Source: Marilutibacter maris
GTDB taxonomy: Bacteria > Pseudomonadota > Gammaproteobacteria > Xanthomonadales > Xanthomonadaceae
Direction of reading: 5' to 3'
DNA: 35,115 nt
Assembly (NCBI RefSeq): GCF_006546735.2
Contig: NZ_VICD02000028.1
Span: 1 to 35,115 of the forward strand
The notes under the pieces were generated by a model, which was not told where the DNA came from, made no database searches, and saw only the letters and a list, made by a program, of their open reading frames with translations. The position numbers and the translations under genes were made by a program. How positions within the stretch are numbered: the first letter of the stretch is position 1; each line of letters starts with the position of its first letter. Shown in pieces: positions 28,866 to 35,115 of this stretch.

Positions 28866-29285
28866 ATGAAATATCTGCACGCGATGGTCCGCGTCCGCGA
28901 CCTCGACGCCTCCCTGAAATTCTTCCGCGACGGCCTGGGCCTGCGTGAGACCCGGCGCAAGGACGTGCCGCAGGGCCGCTTCACCCTGGTCTACCTCGGC
29001 GCCCCGGAGAACCCCGAGAGCGAGGTCGAGCTGACCTGGAACTACGACGACGAGGACTACGGCAGCGCCCGCAATTTCGGCCACCTCGCCTTCGCGGTCG
29101 ACGACATCTACGCGCTGTGCGCCCACCTGCAGGGCATGGGCGTCACCATCAACCGCCCGCCCCGCGACGGCCACATGGCGTTCGTGCGCTCGCCCGACGG
29201 CATCTCGATCGAACTGCTGCAGAAGGGCGAACCGCTGGCGCCGGCCGAGCCGTGGGCGTCGATGGCCAACACCGGGAGTTGGTGA
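28866..29285 (+). CDS. VOC-family glyoxalase I-like protein
   Basis: A 139-residue metal-dependent enzyme of the vicinal-oxygen-chelate fold. The four glyoxalase I metal ligands are in place: H5 (YLHAMVRV), E55 (EVELTWNYD), H73 (GHLAFAV) and E116 (ISIELLQ). LETRRKD-type and LGAPE blocks match lactoylglutathione lyase, which detoxifies methylglyoxal with glutathione. With only 46 bases between it and the SDR gene it is probably co-transcribed. Substrate is inferred from family; other VOC activities remain possible. Confidence 0.88.
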   Translation: MKYLHAMVRVRDLDASLKFFRDGLGLRETRRKDVPQGRFTLVYLGAPENPESEVELTWNYDDEDYGSARNFGHLAFAVDDIYALCAHLQGMGVTINRPPRDGHMAFVRSPDGISIELLQKGEPLAPAEPWASMANTGSW

Positions 29286-29312
29286 GGCGCGCGGCGCTGG
29301 AACAGGGCACTG

Positions 29313-29511
29313 CCCGGCGCGGCGCGCCGGGCGTTCGCCAAGGCCGCGCGGCAGTGCCGCGATAAGGCATTGCCCGGCCCGGCGTCGCACGCCGGGCGTT
29401 CGATCGGGCGCGAACCGGTGGTTCGCAAGCCGCCCTCTCTCACCCCGGCCCGGCGCAGCGCGCCGGGCGTTCGCCGAAGGCGCGAACCAGTGGTTCGCAG
29501 GCGCCTTCGGC
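29313..29511. repeat. Three-unit composite palindromic repeat between convergent genes
   Basis: Three units lie 65 and 71 bases apart. Each starts with a GC hairpin, CCCGGCG...CGCCGGGCG (29313-29333, 29378-29398, 29449-29469), then TTCG, then a second palindrome. In units 2 and 3 the second palindrome is GCGAACC-N3-GGTTCGC (29410-29426 and 29482-29498); in unit 1 it is a related GCGGCAGTGCCGC. The last lies inside a larger perfect 11-bp stem (29473-29483 with 29501-29511) that abuts the stop of the potassium-channel gene. It looks like a REP/BIME-type element that may also terminate both genes. Confidence 0.75.
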
Positions 29512-30384
29512 TCACCCCATGGCCGCGGGGAGGGGGTGGCCGCAGTGGCGACAGTGCAGGGCGTCGGGGTCGTGGCCTTCCAGTCCGCATTCGGGGCAGC
29601 CGCGCGCATCGTGATGGCCGGCCGCACCGGAGGCTTCGCGCAGGCTGCTGGCCAGCTCGGCGGTGTAGATGCCGGTCGGTACCGCGATCACGCTGTAGCC
29701 GATCAGGATCAGGATCGAGGCAAAGAACCGGCCCAGTACCGTTTCCGGCGAGATGTCGCCGTAGCCGACCGTCGCCATCGTCACGATCGCCCAGTACATG
29801 CCGGTCGGAATGCTGGTGAAGCCGTGCTGCGGGCCCTCGATCAGGTACATCAGCGCGCCGAAGATCACCACCACGGTCATGATCGCGCACAGGAACACGA
29901 AGATCTTGCGGCGGCTGCGCCACAGCGCCTTGATCAGGATGCCGCCCTCCTCGACGTACTGGGTCAGCTTGAGGATGCGGAACAGCCGCAAAATGCGCAG
30001 GATCCGCACCACCAGCAGGCTCTGGCTGCCCGGCAGCAGCAGCGACAGGTAGGTCGGCAGGATCGACAGCAGGTCGATCAGGCCCCACACGCTCAGCGCG
30101 TAGCGCAACGGCCGCCGCACCACCATCAGGCGCAGCGCGTACTCGGCGGTGAACAGCAGGGTGAACGCCCACTCGACCACGTACAGCGATTCGGAGAAGC
30201 GCTGGTGGATGTGCGGGACGCTGTCGAACATGATCACCAGCACGCTGGTGAAAATCGCGAATACCAGGATCAGGTCGAAGTTCCGCGACGGCGGGGTGTC
30301 GTGGCGGTAGATGATGTCGAACCACGTCCGTCGCCAGCCGGTCTCGGTGGCGGGGTTCAGTTGCGGGGCGAATAACAGGCGCAT
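29512..30384 (-). CDS. Voltage-gated-type potassium channel with C-terminal zinc ribbon
   Basis: A 290-residue inner-membrane channel. Six membrane segments are visible between residues about 36 and 245. The fourth carries regularly spaced arginines (RILRILRLFRILK, 127-139) as in a voltage sensor. The pore loop has the potassium selectivity filter TVGYGD (205-210). After the last helix, residues 263-281 form CPEC...CRHC (C263, C266, C278, C281), a zinc-ribbon, followed by the C-terminus. Classical Kv-like bacterial channels usually end soon after the last helix or carry a RCK or cyclic-nucleotide domain, so the zinc ribbon is unusual. GGAGGAG lies 6 bases before the ATG. It is divergent from argD. 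Confidence 0.9.
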   Translation of the reverse strand: MRLLFAPQLNPATETGWRRTWFDIIYRHDTPPSRNFDLILVFAIFTSVLVIMFDSVPHIHQRFSESLYVVEWAFTLLFTAEYALRLMVVRRPLRYALSVWGLIDLLSILPTYLSLLLPGSQSLLVVRILRILRLFRILKLTQYVEEGGILIKALWRSRRKIFVFLCAIMTVVVIFGALMYLIEGPQHGFTSIPTGMYWAIVTMATVGYGDISPETVLGRFFASILILIGYSVIAVPTGIYTAELASSLREASGAAGHHDARGCPECGLEGHDPDALHCRHCGHPLPAAMG

Positions 30385-30474
30385 CGGTCTCCTCCGGTCG
30401 TCCCGATTGTGACGCATCTTGCCGTGCCGCATCCCGTGACCGGCCTCGCGCCGCATCCGCCCGTGGATCGGCGA

Positions 30475-30486
30475 GAATGCGCATTC
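30475..30486. promoter_or_regulatory. Perfect 12-bp palindrome upstream of argD
   Basis: GAATGCGCATTC reads the same on both strands and lies 20 bases before the argD ATG. It overlaps GAGAAT (30473-30478), a possible -10. It has the size of a dimeric repressor site; no regulator is assigned. Confidence 0.35.
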
Positions 30487-30506
30487 CCTCCTTTGGCATC
30501 ACGCCC

Positions 30507-31733
30507 ATGTCCGCTCCCAACGACGTCCTTTGCGCCCTCGCCGACGACTACTACGTGCCGGTCTACCGCCCGCGCAGGATCGTCCTGGAGCGCGGCCGGG
30601 GCTCGCGCATCTTCGATATCGGAGGCCGCGAGTACGTCGACTTCGGCGGCGGCATCGCGGTCAATGCGCTCGGCCATGCCCATCCGGCCCTGGTCGAGGC
30701 GCTGACCGCCCAGGCGCAGCGGTTGTGGCACACCAGCAACGTGTTCGTCAGCGAGCCGCCGTTGCGCCTGGCGCAGGAGCTGGTCGAGGCCAGCGGCTTC
30801 GCCCGCCGGGTGTTCCTGTGCAATTCCGGCGCCGAGGCCAACGAGGCGGCGATCAAGCTGGCGCGGCGCTGGGCGACCGCGCAGGGCCGTGAGCCGGAGC
30901 GGCGGGTGATCCTGAGCTTCCGCGGCAGCTTCCATGGCCGCACCCTGGCGACCGTCACCGCGACCGCGCAACCGAAGTACCAGGAGGGTTTCGAGCCGCT
31001 GCCCGGCGGTTTCCGTTACAGCGATTTCAACGACCTCGATGCGGCCGAGGCGGCGATGGCGGCCGGCGATGTCTGCGCGGTGCTGGTCGAGCCGGTGCAG
31101 GGCGAGGGCGGGGTGATGCCGGCCACGGAGGACTTCCTGCAGGGGCTGCGCGCGCTGTGCGATCGCCACGGCGCGCTGCTGATGCTCGACGAGATCCAGT
31201 GCGGCATGGGGCGCACCGGGCGCCTGTTCGCCTGCGAGGGCTACGCGGTGGTGCCGGATGTGGTCACCCTGGCCAAGGCGCTGGGCGGCGGCATGCCGAT
31301 CGGAGCGATGCTGGCCGGTCCGAAGGCCAGCGAAACCCTGCAGTTCGGCGCCCACGGCACCACCTTCGGCGGCAACCCGATGGCCGCGGCGGTCGCCCGC
31401 GTGGTCCTGCGCGAACTGTCCTCGGCGGCGCTGCGGGCCAACGTGGAGCGGCAGGCGGCGGCGATCCGCGCTGCGCTGGCGCGGGTCGACGCGGAGTTCG
31501 GGCTGTTCGCGGAGGTGCGCGGTCGTGGGCTGATGATCGGTGCCCAGCTGCGGCCGCGGCATGCCGGCAAGGCGGCCGAGATCCTCGACCGCTGCGTCGA
31601 CCATGGCCTGCTGATGCTGCAGGCGGGTCCGGACGTGCTGCGTTTCGTGCCGGCGCTGAACATCGACGATGTCGACGTCGCCGACGGCATGGCGCGCTTG
31701 CAGGCCGCGTTGCGCGATTTCGTCGCCGGCTGA
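30507..31733 (+). CDS. argD: Acetylornithine/succinyldiaminopimelate transaminase
   Basis: A 408-residue PLP-dependent class-III aminotransferase that makes N-acetylornithine in arginine synthesis and can serve lysine synthesis. The PLP lysine is K257 (TLAKALGGGMPIG), with D228-E229 (LMLDEIQ) holding the cofactor, NSGAEANEAAIKLAR at 106-120 and the GTTFGGNP block. The first ATG of the frame (30477) lacks support; ATG 30507 matches the family start, MSAPNDVL. No ribosome site is evident. It is divergent from the channel gene and is followed by a REP pair. An AstC-like catabolic role cannot be excluded by sequence, and arginine synthesis is the simpler reading. Confidence 0.9.
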   Translation: MSAPNDVLCALADDYYVPVYRPRRIVLERGRGSRIFDIGGREYVDFGGGIAVNALGHAHPALVEALTAQAQRLWHTSNVFVSEPPLRLAQELVEASGFARRVFLCNSGAEANEAAIKLARRWATAQGREPERRVILSFRGSFHGRTLATVTATAQPKYQEGFEPLPGGFRYSDFNDLDAAEAAMAAGDVCAVLVEPVQGEGGVMPATEDFLQGLRALCDRHGALLMLDEIQCGMGRTGRLFACEGYAVVPDVVTLAKALGGGMPIGAMLAGPKASETLQFGAHGTTFGGNPMAAAVARVVLRELSSAALRANVERQAAAIRAALARVDAEFGLFAEVRGRGLMIGAQLRPRHAGKAAEILDRCVDHGLLMLQAGPDVLRFVPALNIDDVDVADGMARLQAALRDFVAG

Positions 31734-31760
31734 TCCGGCAACCGCTTTCCCGCACTCGTA

Positions 31761-31834
31761 CCGGTAGGAGCGGCGTACGCCGCGATGAAGCTGTCCCATG
31801 AAGGCCCGATCGCGGCCTACCCCGCTCCTACCGG
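31761..31834. repeat. REP/BIME pair (GTAGGAGCGG type)
   Basis: CCGGTAGGAGCGG (31761-31773) is repeated inverted as CCGCTCCTACCGG (31822-31834), a perfect 13-bp outer pairing. The core GTAGGAGCGG matches the start of REP elements common in Pseudomonas and xanthomonads. It lies 27 bases after argD and could also stabilise or end that transcript. Confidence 0.8.
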
Positions 31835-31856
31835 CGTCCCGCCAACCGCCCCCAAC

Positions 31857-31881
31857 GAAAAGGCCGCGCGATGCGCGGCCT
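31857..31881 (-). terminator. Probable terminator of the thiE-hemL transcript
   Basis: AGGCCGCGC (31861-31869) pairs with GCGCGGCCT (31873-31881). On the minus strand it is followed by TTTTCGTTG. It lies 160 bases beyond the hemL stop, and no other minus-strand gene intervenes. Confidence 0.7.
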
Positions 31882-31990
31882 CTCCGTGTCTCGATGCAGG
31901 CGGTCAAGGCCTGCGGGTGGGGGCCTCTTCGTCGCGACCGCCCATCGCTATCTCAAGCATCGGCGGCGCAGGTTGCGAGAGCGCCTCTGC

Positions 31991-32010
31991 AGGAGCGGCG
32001 TACGCCGCGA
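31991..32010 (+). repeat. Third REP copy
   Basis: AGGAGCGGCGTACGCCGCGA repeats the first copy (31766-31785) base for base, in the same orientation, and ends 31 bases before the hemL stop. Its internal CGGCGTACGCCG is itself a palindrome. Confidence 0.75.
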
Positions 32011-32041
32011 CATGGCGGCGGCTCGCCTCGTATGTCCTGCC

Positions 32042-33340
32042 TCAGCGCCCCGCCTGGGCGACCTCGGCGAACGCCGAGCGCGCGGCCAGTATGGTGTGCG
32101 CGATCTCGGTATCGCCGTGCGCGTCGGACATGAAGCCGGCCTCGAACGCCGACGGCGCCAGGTAGACGCCGCGCTCGAGCATCGCGTGGAAGAAGCGCTT
32201 GAAGCGCGCGCCGTCCGAAGCCTTGGCGTCCTCGAAGGTCTCGACCGGGCCCTCGCGGAAATACAGCCCGAACATGCCCGGTGCACGGGTGGTGTGGAAG
32301 GCGACGCCGGCCTCGCGCGCGGCCGCTTCCAGTCCGTCGCACAGCTGGTGGGTGCGGCGCTCCAGCGCATCGTGGAAGCCCGGCGCCTGGATCAGTTCCA
32401 GGGTCGCCAGTCCCGCCGCCATCGCGACCGGATTGCCGCTGAGCGTGCCGGCCTGGTAGATCGGGCCGCTCGGCGCGACCTGCGACATCAGCTCGCGGCG
32501 CCCGCCGTAGGCGCCGACCGGCATGCCGCCGCCGATGATCTTGCCGAAGGTGCTCAGGTCCGGAGTGACGCCGTAACGCTGCTGCGCGCCGCCCAGCGCG
32601 ACCCGGAACCCGGTCATCACCTCGTCGAATATCAGCACCACGCCGTGCTTGGTGCACAGCTCGCGCAGGTGCTGCAGATAGCCCTCGCGCGGCAGGATGC
32701 AGTTGGCGTTGCCGACGATCGGTTCGATGATCAGGCCGGCGATCTGGTCGCCGACCTCCTCGAACAGCCGGGTCGCGGCGTCGAAGTCGTTGTACGGAAT
32801 CGTCATGGTCAGGTCGGCCAGCGCATCCGGCACGCCCGGCGAATTCGGCAGCCCCAGGGTCATCACCCCGCTGCCGGCCTTGACCAGGAAGCTGTCGCCG
32901 TGGCCGTGGTAGCAGCCCTCGAACTTGACGATGCGGCTGCGCCCGGTCGCGCCGCGGGCGACGCGGATCGCCGACAGCGTCGCCTCGGTGCCGGAGTTGA
33001 CCATGCGCACCATCTCGCAGCTGGGCACGATCCGGGTGATCACCTCGGCGATGTCGACCTCCAGCGCGTTGGGCACGCCGAAGCTCAGGCCGTTGCGCAT
33101 CGTGCCCTCGACCGCCGCCAGCACCTCCGGGTGGGCATGGCCGGCAATCATCGGCCCCCACGAACCGACGTAGTCGATGTAACGGTTGCCGTCGACGTCG
33201 AACAGATAGGCGCCCTCGGCGCGCTTGGCGAAGAACGGTTCGCCGCCGACCGACTGGAACGCGCGTACCGGAGAGTTGACGCCGCCCGGAATCAGGCTCT
33301 GGGCGCGGGTGAACAGATCGTGGGAGCGTTCGTGGTTCAT
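32042..33340 (-). CDS. hemL: Glutamate-1-semialdehyde 2,1-aminomutase
   Basis: A 432-residue PLP enzyme making 5-aminolevulinate for heme by the C5 pathway. The PLP lysine is K267 ([18 protein letters not shown]), with D239-E240 ([10 protein letters not shown]), [16 protein letters not shown] at 115-130 and the start [10 protein letters not shown]. The frame runs on upstream into thiE antisense; ATG 33340 gives the standard length and begins [10 protein letters not shown]. There is no strong ribosome site. It starts 35 bases after the thiE stop on the same strand, so thiE and hemL are probably one transcript. Confidence 0.96.
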   Translation of the reverse strand: MNHERSHDLFTRAQSLIPGGVNSPVRAFQSVGGEPFFAKRAEGAYLFDVDGNRYIDYVGSWGPMIAGHAHPEVLAAVEGTMRNGLSFGVPNALEVDIAEVITRIVPSCEMVRMVNSGTEATLSAIRVARGATGRSRIVKFEGCYHGHGDSFLVKAGSGVMTLGLPNSPGVPDALADLTMTIPYNDFDAATRLFEEVGDQIAGLIIEPIVGNANCILPREGYLQHLRELCTKHGVVLIFDEVMTGFRVALGGAQQRYGVTPDLSTFGKIIGGGMPVGAYGGRRELMSQVAPSGPIYQAGTLSGNPVAMAAGLATLELIQAPGFHDALERRTHQLCDGLEAAAREAGVAFHTTRAPGMFGLYFREGPVETFEDAKASDGARFKRFFHAMLERGVYLAPSAFEAGFMSDAHGDTEIAHTILAARSAFAEVAQAGR

Positions 33341-33375
33341 GGCGTGGGGATGTCTGTGGAAGTGAGGGGATGCGT

Positions 33376-34005
33376 TCAGTCGAAGCAGGCGCGGTAGGCG
33401 CGCACCGCGGCGGCCGGATCCGGCGCATCGAACACGCCGCTGATCACCGCGACCAGGTCGGCGCCGGCGGAGACTATCGGGCGAGCATTGTCCGGGGTGA
33501 TGCCGCCGATCGCCACCCGCGGCACGCCCAGCCCGGCCGTCGCGGCCAGCAGCGCCGGAGCCGCCCGGCGCGCATTGGGCTTGGTCGGCGAGGGGAAGAA
33601 TGCGCCGAACGCGATGTACGACGCGCCGGCGGCGACCGCGGCACGTGCGAGGCCGGCATCGTCGTAGCAGGACGCACCGATCAGGGCGTCGCGTCCCAGC
33701 GCCTCGCGGGCGCGGGCGATGTCGCCGTCGTCCTCGCCCAGATGGGCGCCGTCGGCGCCGATCCGCGCGGCCAGTTGCCAGTCGTCGTTGACGATCAACG
33801 GCACCCCATGCGCGCGGCAGGCCTGCAGCAATGCGCTGGCCTGGGCGTGCCGGAGCGCGGCGGACGCGGTCTTGTTCCGGTACTGCAGCCAGGCGATGCC
33901 GGCATCGAGCACCACCACGACGCGCCGCAACAACGGTTCGGTGTCGGCGCTGTCGGGTGTGATCGCGTAGACACCGCGGTGCGGTGCGGCGACGGATGGA
34001 TTCAT
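33376..34005 (-). CDS. thiE: Thiamine-phosphate synthase
   Basis: A 209-residue TIM-barrel enzyme joining hydroxymethylpyrimidine diphosphate to the thiazole phosphate. Recognisable blocks are [71 protein letters not shown] and [34 protein letters not shown] lies about 7 bases before the ATG. No TPP aptamer is visible upstream, unlike thiC. It is followed by hemL and divergent from rubredoxin, an order I associate with xanthomonads. Confidence 0.95.
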   Translation of the reverse strand: MNPSVAAPHRGVYAITPDSADTEPLLRRVVVVLDAGIAWLQYRNKTASAALRHAQASALLQACRAHGVPLIVNDDWQLAARIGADGAHLGEDDGDIARAREALGRDALIGASCYDDAGLARAAVAAGASYIAFGAFFPSPTKPNARRAAPALLAATAGLGVPRVAIGGITPDNARPIVSAGADLVAVISGVFDAPDPAAAVRAYRACFD

Positions 34006-34071
34006 GGCTCGGCTTCCTCATCGCCGCATCCGTGTGACAATGCGGCCCTATCGGTCACTCATTATCCGCCC

Positions 34072-34263
34072 ATGTCCGTTTCCGACGTCATCGCGCCGTA
34101 CCGCACCTGGATGTGCGTTGTCTGTGGCTTCATCTACGACGAGGCTGAAGGTCTGCCGGAGGAAGGCATCGAGCCCGGCACGCGCTGGGAAGACGTGCCG
34201 GACACCTGGACCTGTCCCGACTGCGGCGTCACCAAGGACGACTTCGAGATGATGCAGGTCTGA
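34072..34263 (+). CDS. Rubredoxin
   Basis: A 63-residue cytoplasmic electron carrier with one iron held by four cysteines: C15-x2-C18 (CVVC) and C48-x2-C51 (CPDC). The surrounding [26 protein letters not shown] and KDDFEM are typical. In aerobes it usually feeds alkane hydroxylases or similar oxygenases, but none is nearby. The longer open frame upstream overlaps thiE antisense; ATG 34072 is the family start. It is convergent with the DUF192 gene across 28 bases. Confidence 0.95.
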   Translation: MSVSDVIAPYRTWMCVVCGFIYDEAEGLPEEGIEPGTRWEDVPDTWTCPDCGVTKDDFEMMQV

Positions 34264-34291
34264 ACCGGCGCGGGCTGTCGCCTGGACCTGC

Positions 34292-34792
34292 TCAGTCGTC
34301 GCTGTTGGGCTCGATCGCGGGGCCGAACTGCATCGTCGCGCCATCCTCCAGCTGCAGTCGCGCGGCCTCGCCGGCGTTGAGTTCGAGCACGTAGCGCGCC
34401 GGGGCACTGCTGGGATAGGGCGGACAGCCATTGCCCAGCGAGCACGGCGGCACGTCGCGCTGCTGCGACACCAGACGGCGGGCGCTGTCGAAATAGAGGA
34501 TGTCGAGCGGAATCCGCGTGTTCTTCATCCAGTACGACTGCATCTGCTCGTGGTCGTGGATGAACAGCATCCCGTGGCCGGCCTCCATCCGGTCGCGGAA
34601 CATCAGTCCACGGGCGCGCTCGGCATCATCGTCGGCGATCTCGACCTGGTAGCGCGTGCCGCCGACTTCCACCCACCGGCCGCCCTCCGACGCGCATCCG
34701 GGCAGGGCCAGGCCGGCGGCCAGCATGGCGACCAGGAATACCGGGCCGGAAAACGAGGGGAAACGGCGATAAGCAGGGGCTCGCGGGGACAT
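34292..34792 (-). CDS. DUF192-family lipoprotein
   Basis: A 166-residue exported protein. After a basic N-terminus and hydrophobic stretch the lipobox LPGC gives C33 as the lipidated residue. The DUF192 core follows: VEIADDDAERARGLMFRDRMEAGHGMLFIHDHEQMQSYWMKNTRIPLDILYFD, with a C-terminal LNAGEAARLQLEDGA. Two cysteines in the middle (PPCSLGNGCPPY) may pair. Family members are exported proteins of unknown role. ATG 34792 has AGGA 8 bases upstream; an ATG 11 codons earlier is unsupported. It is convergent with rubredoxin. Confidence 0.9.
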   Translation of the reverse strand: MSPRAPAYRRFPSFSGPVFLVAMLAAGLALPGCASEGGRWVEVGGTRYQVEIADDDAERARGLMFRDRMEAGHGMLFIHDHEQMQSYWMKNTRIPLDILYFDSARRLVSQQRDVPPCSLGNGCPPYPSSAPARYVLELNAGEAARLQLEDGATMQFGPAIEPNSDD

Positions 34793-34978
34793 GCTGGGGA
34801 TCCTGAATGCGCGGCGCCCGACCATCGGTTACCGCTGCGACGACGTCAAGATATGCCGTTGTGGCGACGATTGTCGTCGACCCCCTTCCCAAAGTCGGAT
34901 TGGATGTGCACAATGCGCGCCCCGCCGAGGTGCAGGATTGATTGGCGGGGCGTGTTGGAGGCGGTTTTCAGCGGGTGG

Positions 34979-35006
34979 TTGACGGTCTGGAAAGTTGCTG
35001 TAAGAT
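34979..35006 (+). promoter_or_regulatory. Strong sigma70 promoter P1
   Basis: TTGACG (34979-34984), 16-base spacer, TAAGAT (35001-35006), then a GC-rich discriminator (GCGCGGCC). The hexamers match the consensus at 5 of 6 and 4 of 6 positions. A GC-rich discriminator is typical of stringently controlled stable-RNA promoters. Confidence 0.85.
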
Positions 35007-35076
35007 GCGCGGCCCGCTGGCGGGAAGCGAGAGCTGAACGGCGGAGGGGCGGCAGGAAAAAGGGCTTCGAAAGGTG

Positions 35077-35104
35077 TTGACGGCCCCGAAAACTGCTGTA
35101 TGAT
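35077..35104 (+). promoter_or_regulatory. Strong sigma70 promoter P2
   Basis: TTGACG (35077-35082), 16-base spacer, TATGAT (35099-35104), then GAGCGGCTC. The spacer shares CTGCTG or TTGCTG and an AAA run with P1 98 bases upstream, so the two look like a duplication. The transcript begins at or beyond the window edge. Confidence 0.85.
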
Positions 35105-35115
35105 GAGCGGCTCCC

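Larger units (their letters stand above)
34793..35115. promoter_or_regulatory. Promoter region leading out of the window
   Basis: No gene is visible here. It holds the DUF192 promoter side, a 9-bp stem (34918-34926 with 34944-34952, 17-base loop) and, nearer the edge, two strong tandem promoters described separately. The overall layout resembles the upstream region of a stable-RNA operon. Confidence 0.7.

Noticed and set aside
29313-29511. Regular repeat considered as a CRISPR array
   Set aside because: Units are palindromic and of unequal length, spacers are not unique, and there are no cas genes.

Overview
The window reads as chromosome from a high-GC gammaproteobacterium of the Xanthomonadaceae/Lysobacteraceae, most likely Lysobacter or a close relative. 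The reasons are a secreted beta-lytic (LasA-type, M23) endopeptidase very close to the Lysobacter enzyme, a xanthomonad-type pyrophosphate-dependent phosphofructokinase next to a membrane pyrophosphatase, a rubredoxin / thiE-hemL arrangement, and GTAGGAGCGG-type REP repeats. The assignment comes from recognised protein families, not a database search. I see no phage genes, transposases, CRISPR array, tRNA or rRNA inside the window.

Layout. 1-834 holds no convincing gene. 835-3464 has the lytic protease, convergent with an AraC regulator and an exported PEBP-like protein. 3572-5645 is thiC behind a TPP riboswitch; just beyond it a terminator points the other way and may end a small RNA. 5932-12269 is a co-oriented regulatory/uptake block: a membrane winged-helix regulator with a TolB-like sensor domain, an AraC regulator and a TonB-dependent receptor, followed by an Asp/Asn beta-hydroxylase-like gene (12386-13375). 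13452-17933 (minus) carries soluble pyrophosphatase, a repeat-built channel-like membrane protein and the proton-pumping pyrophosphatase. 18196-20280 has a small exported unknown and a secreted DUF4434 (glycosidase-like) protein that is visibly less GC-rich than its neighbours. 20657-25110 has PPi-dependent phosphofructokinase divergent from adk, then mpl and a LON-domain protein.

25136-29285 has a DedA-PAP2-LssY_C fusion divergent from a kinase-like gene, an HSDL2-like SDR and a glyoxalase-fold protein. A composite palindromic repeat follows, then a voltage-gated-type potassium channel with a zinc-ribbon tail and an acetylornithine transaminase. The end holds REP repeats, thiE-hemL, rubredoxin and a DUF192 lipoprotein. 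The last 140 bases carry two near-identical strong sigma70 promoters firing out of the window, most simply explained by an rRNA or tRNA operon just beyond the edge.

How the genes fit together. Three themes stand out: pyrophosphate economy (ppa, hppA and pfp within 8.5 kb, with adk beside pfp), thiamine synthesis (riboswitch-controlled thiC and a separate thiE), and a sensor/regulator/receptor block that looks like one outer-membrane uptake function. Most individual genes belong to known families. The less ordinary items are the zinc-ribbon potassium channel, the DedA-PAP2 fusion whose phosphatase motifs are degenerate, the DUF4434 island, the composite hairpin repeats and the possible small RNA behind thiC.
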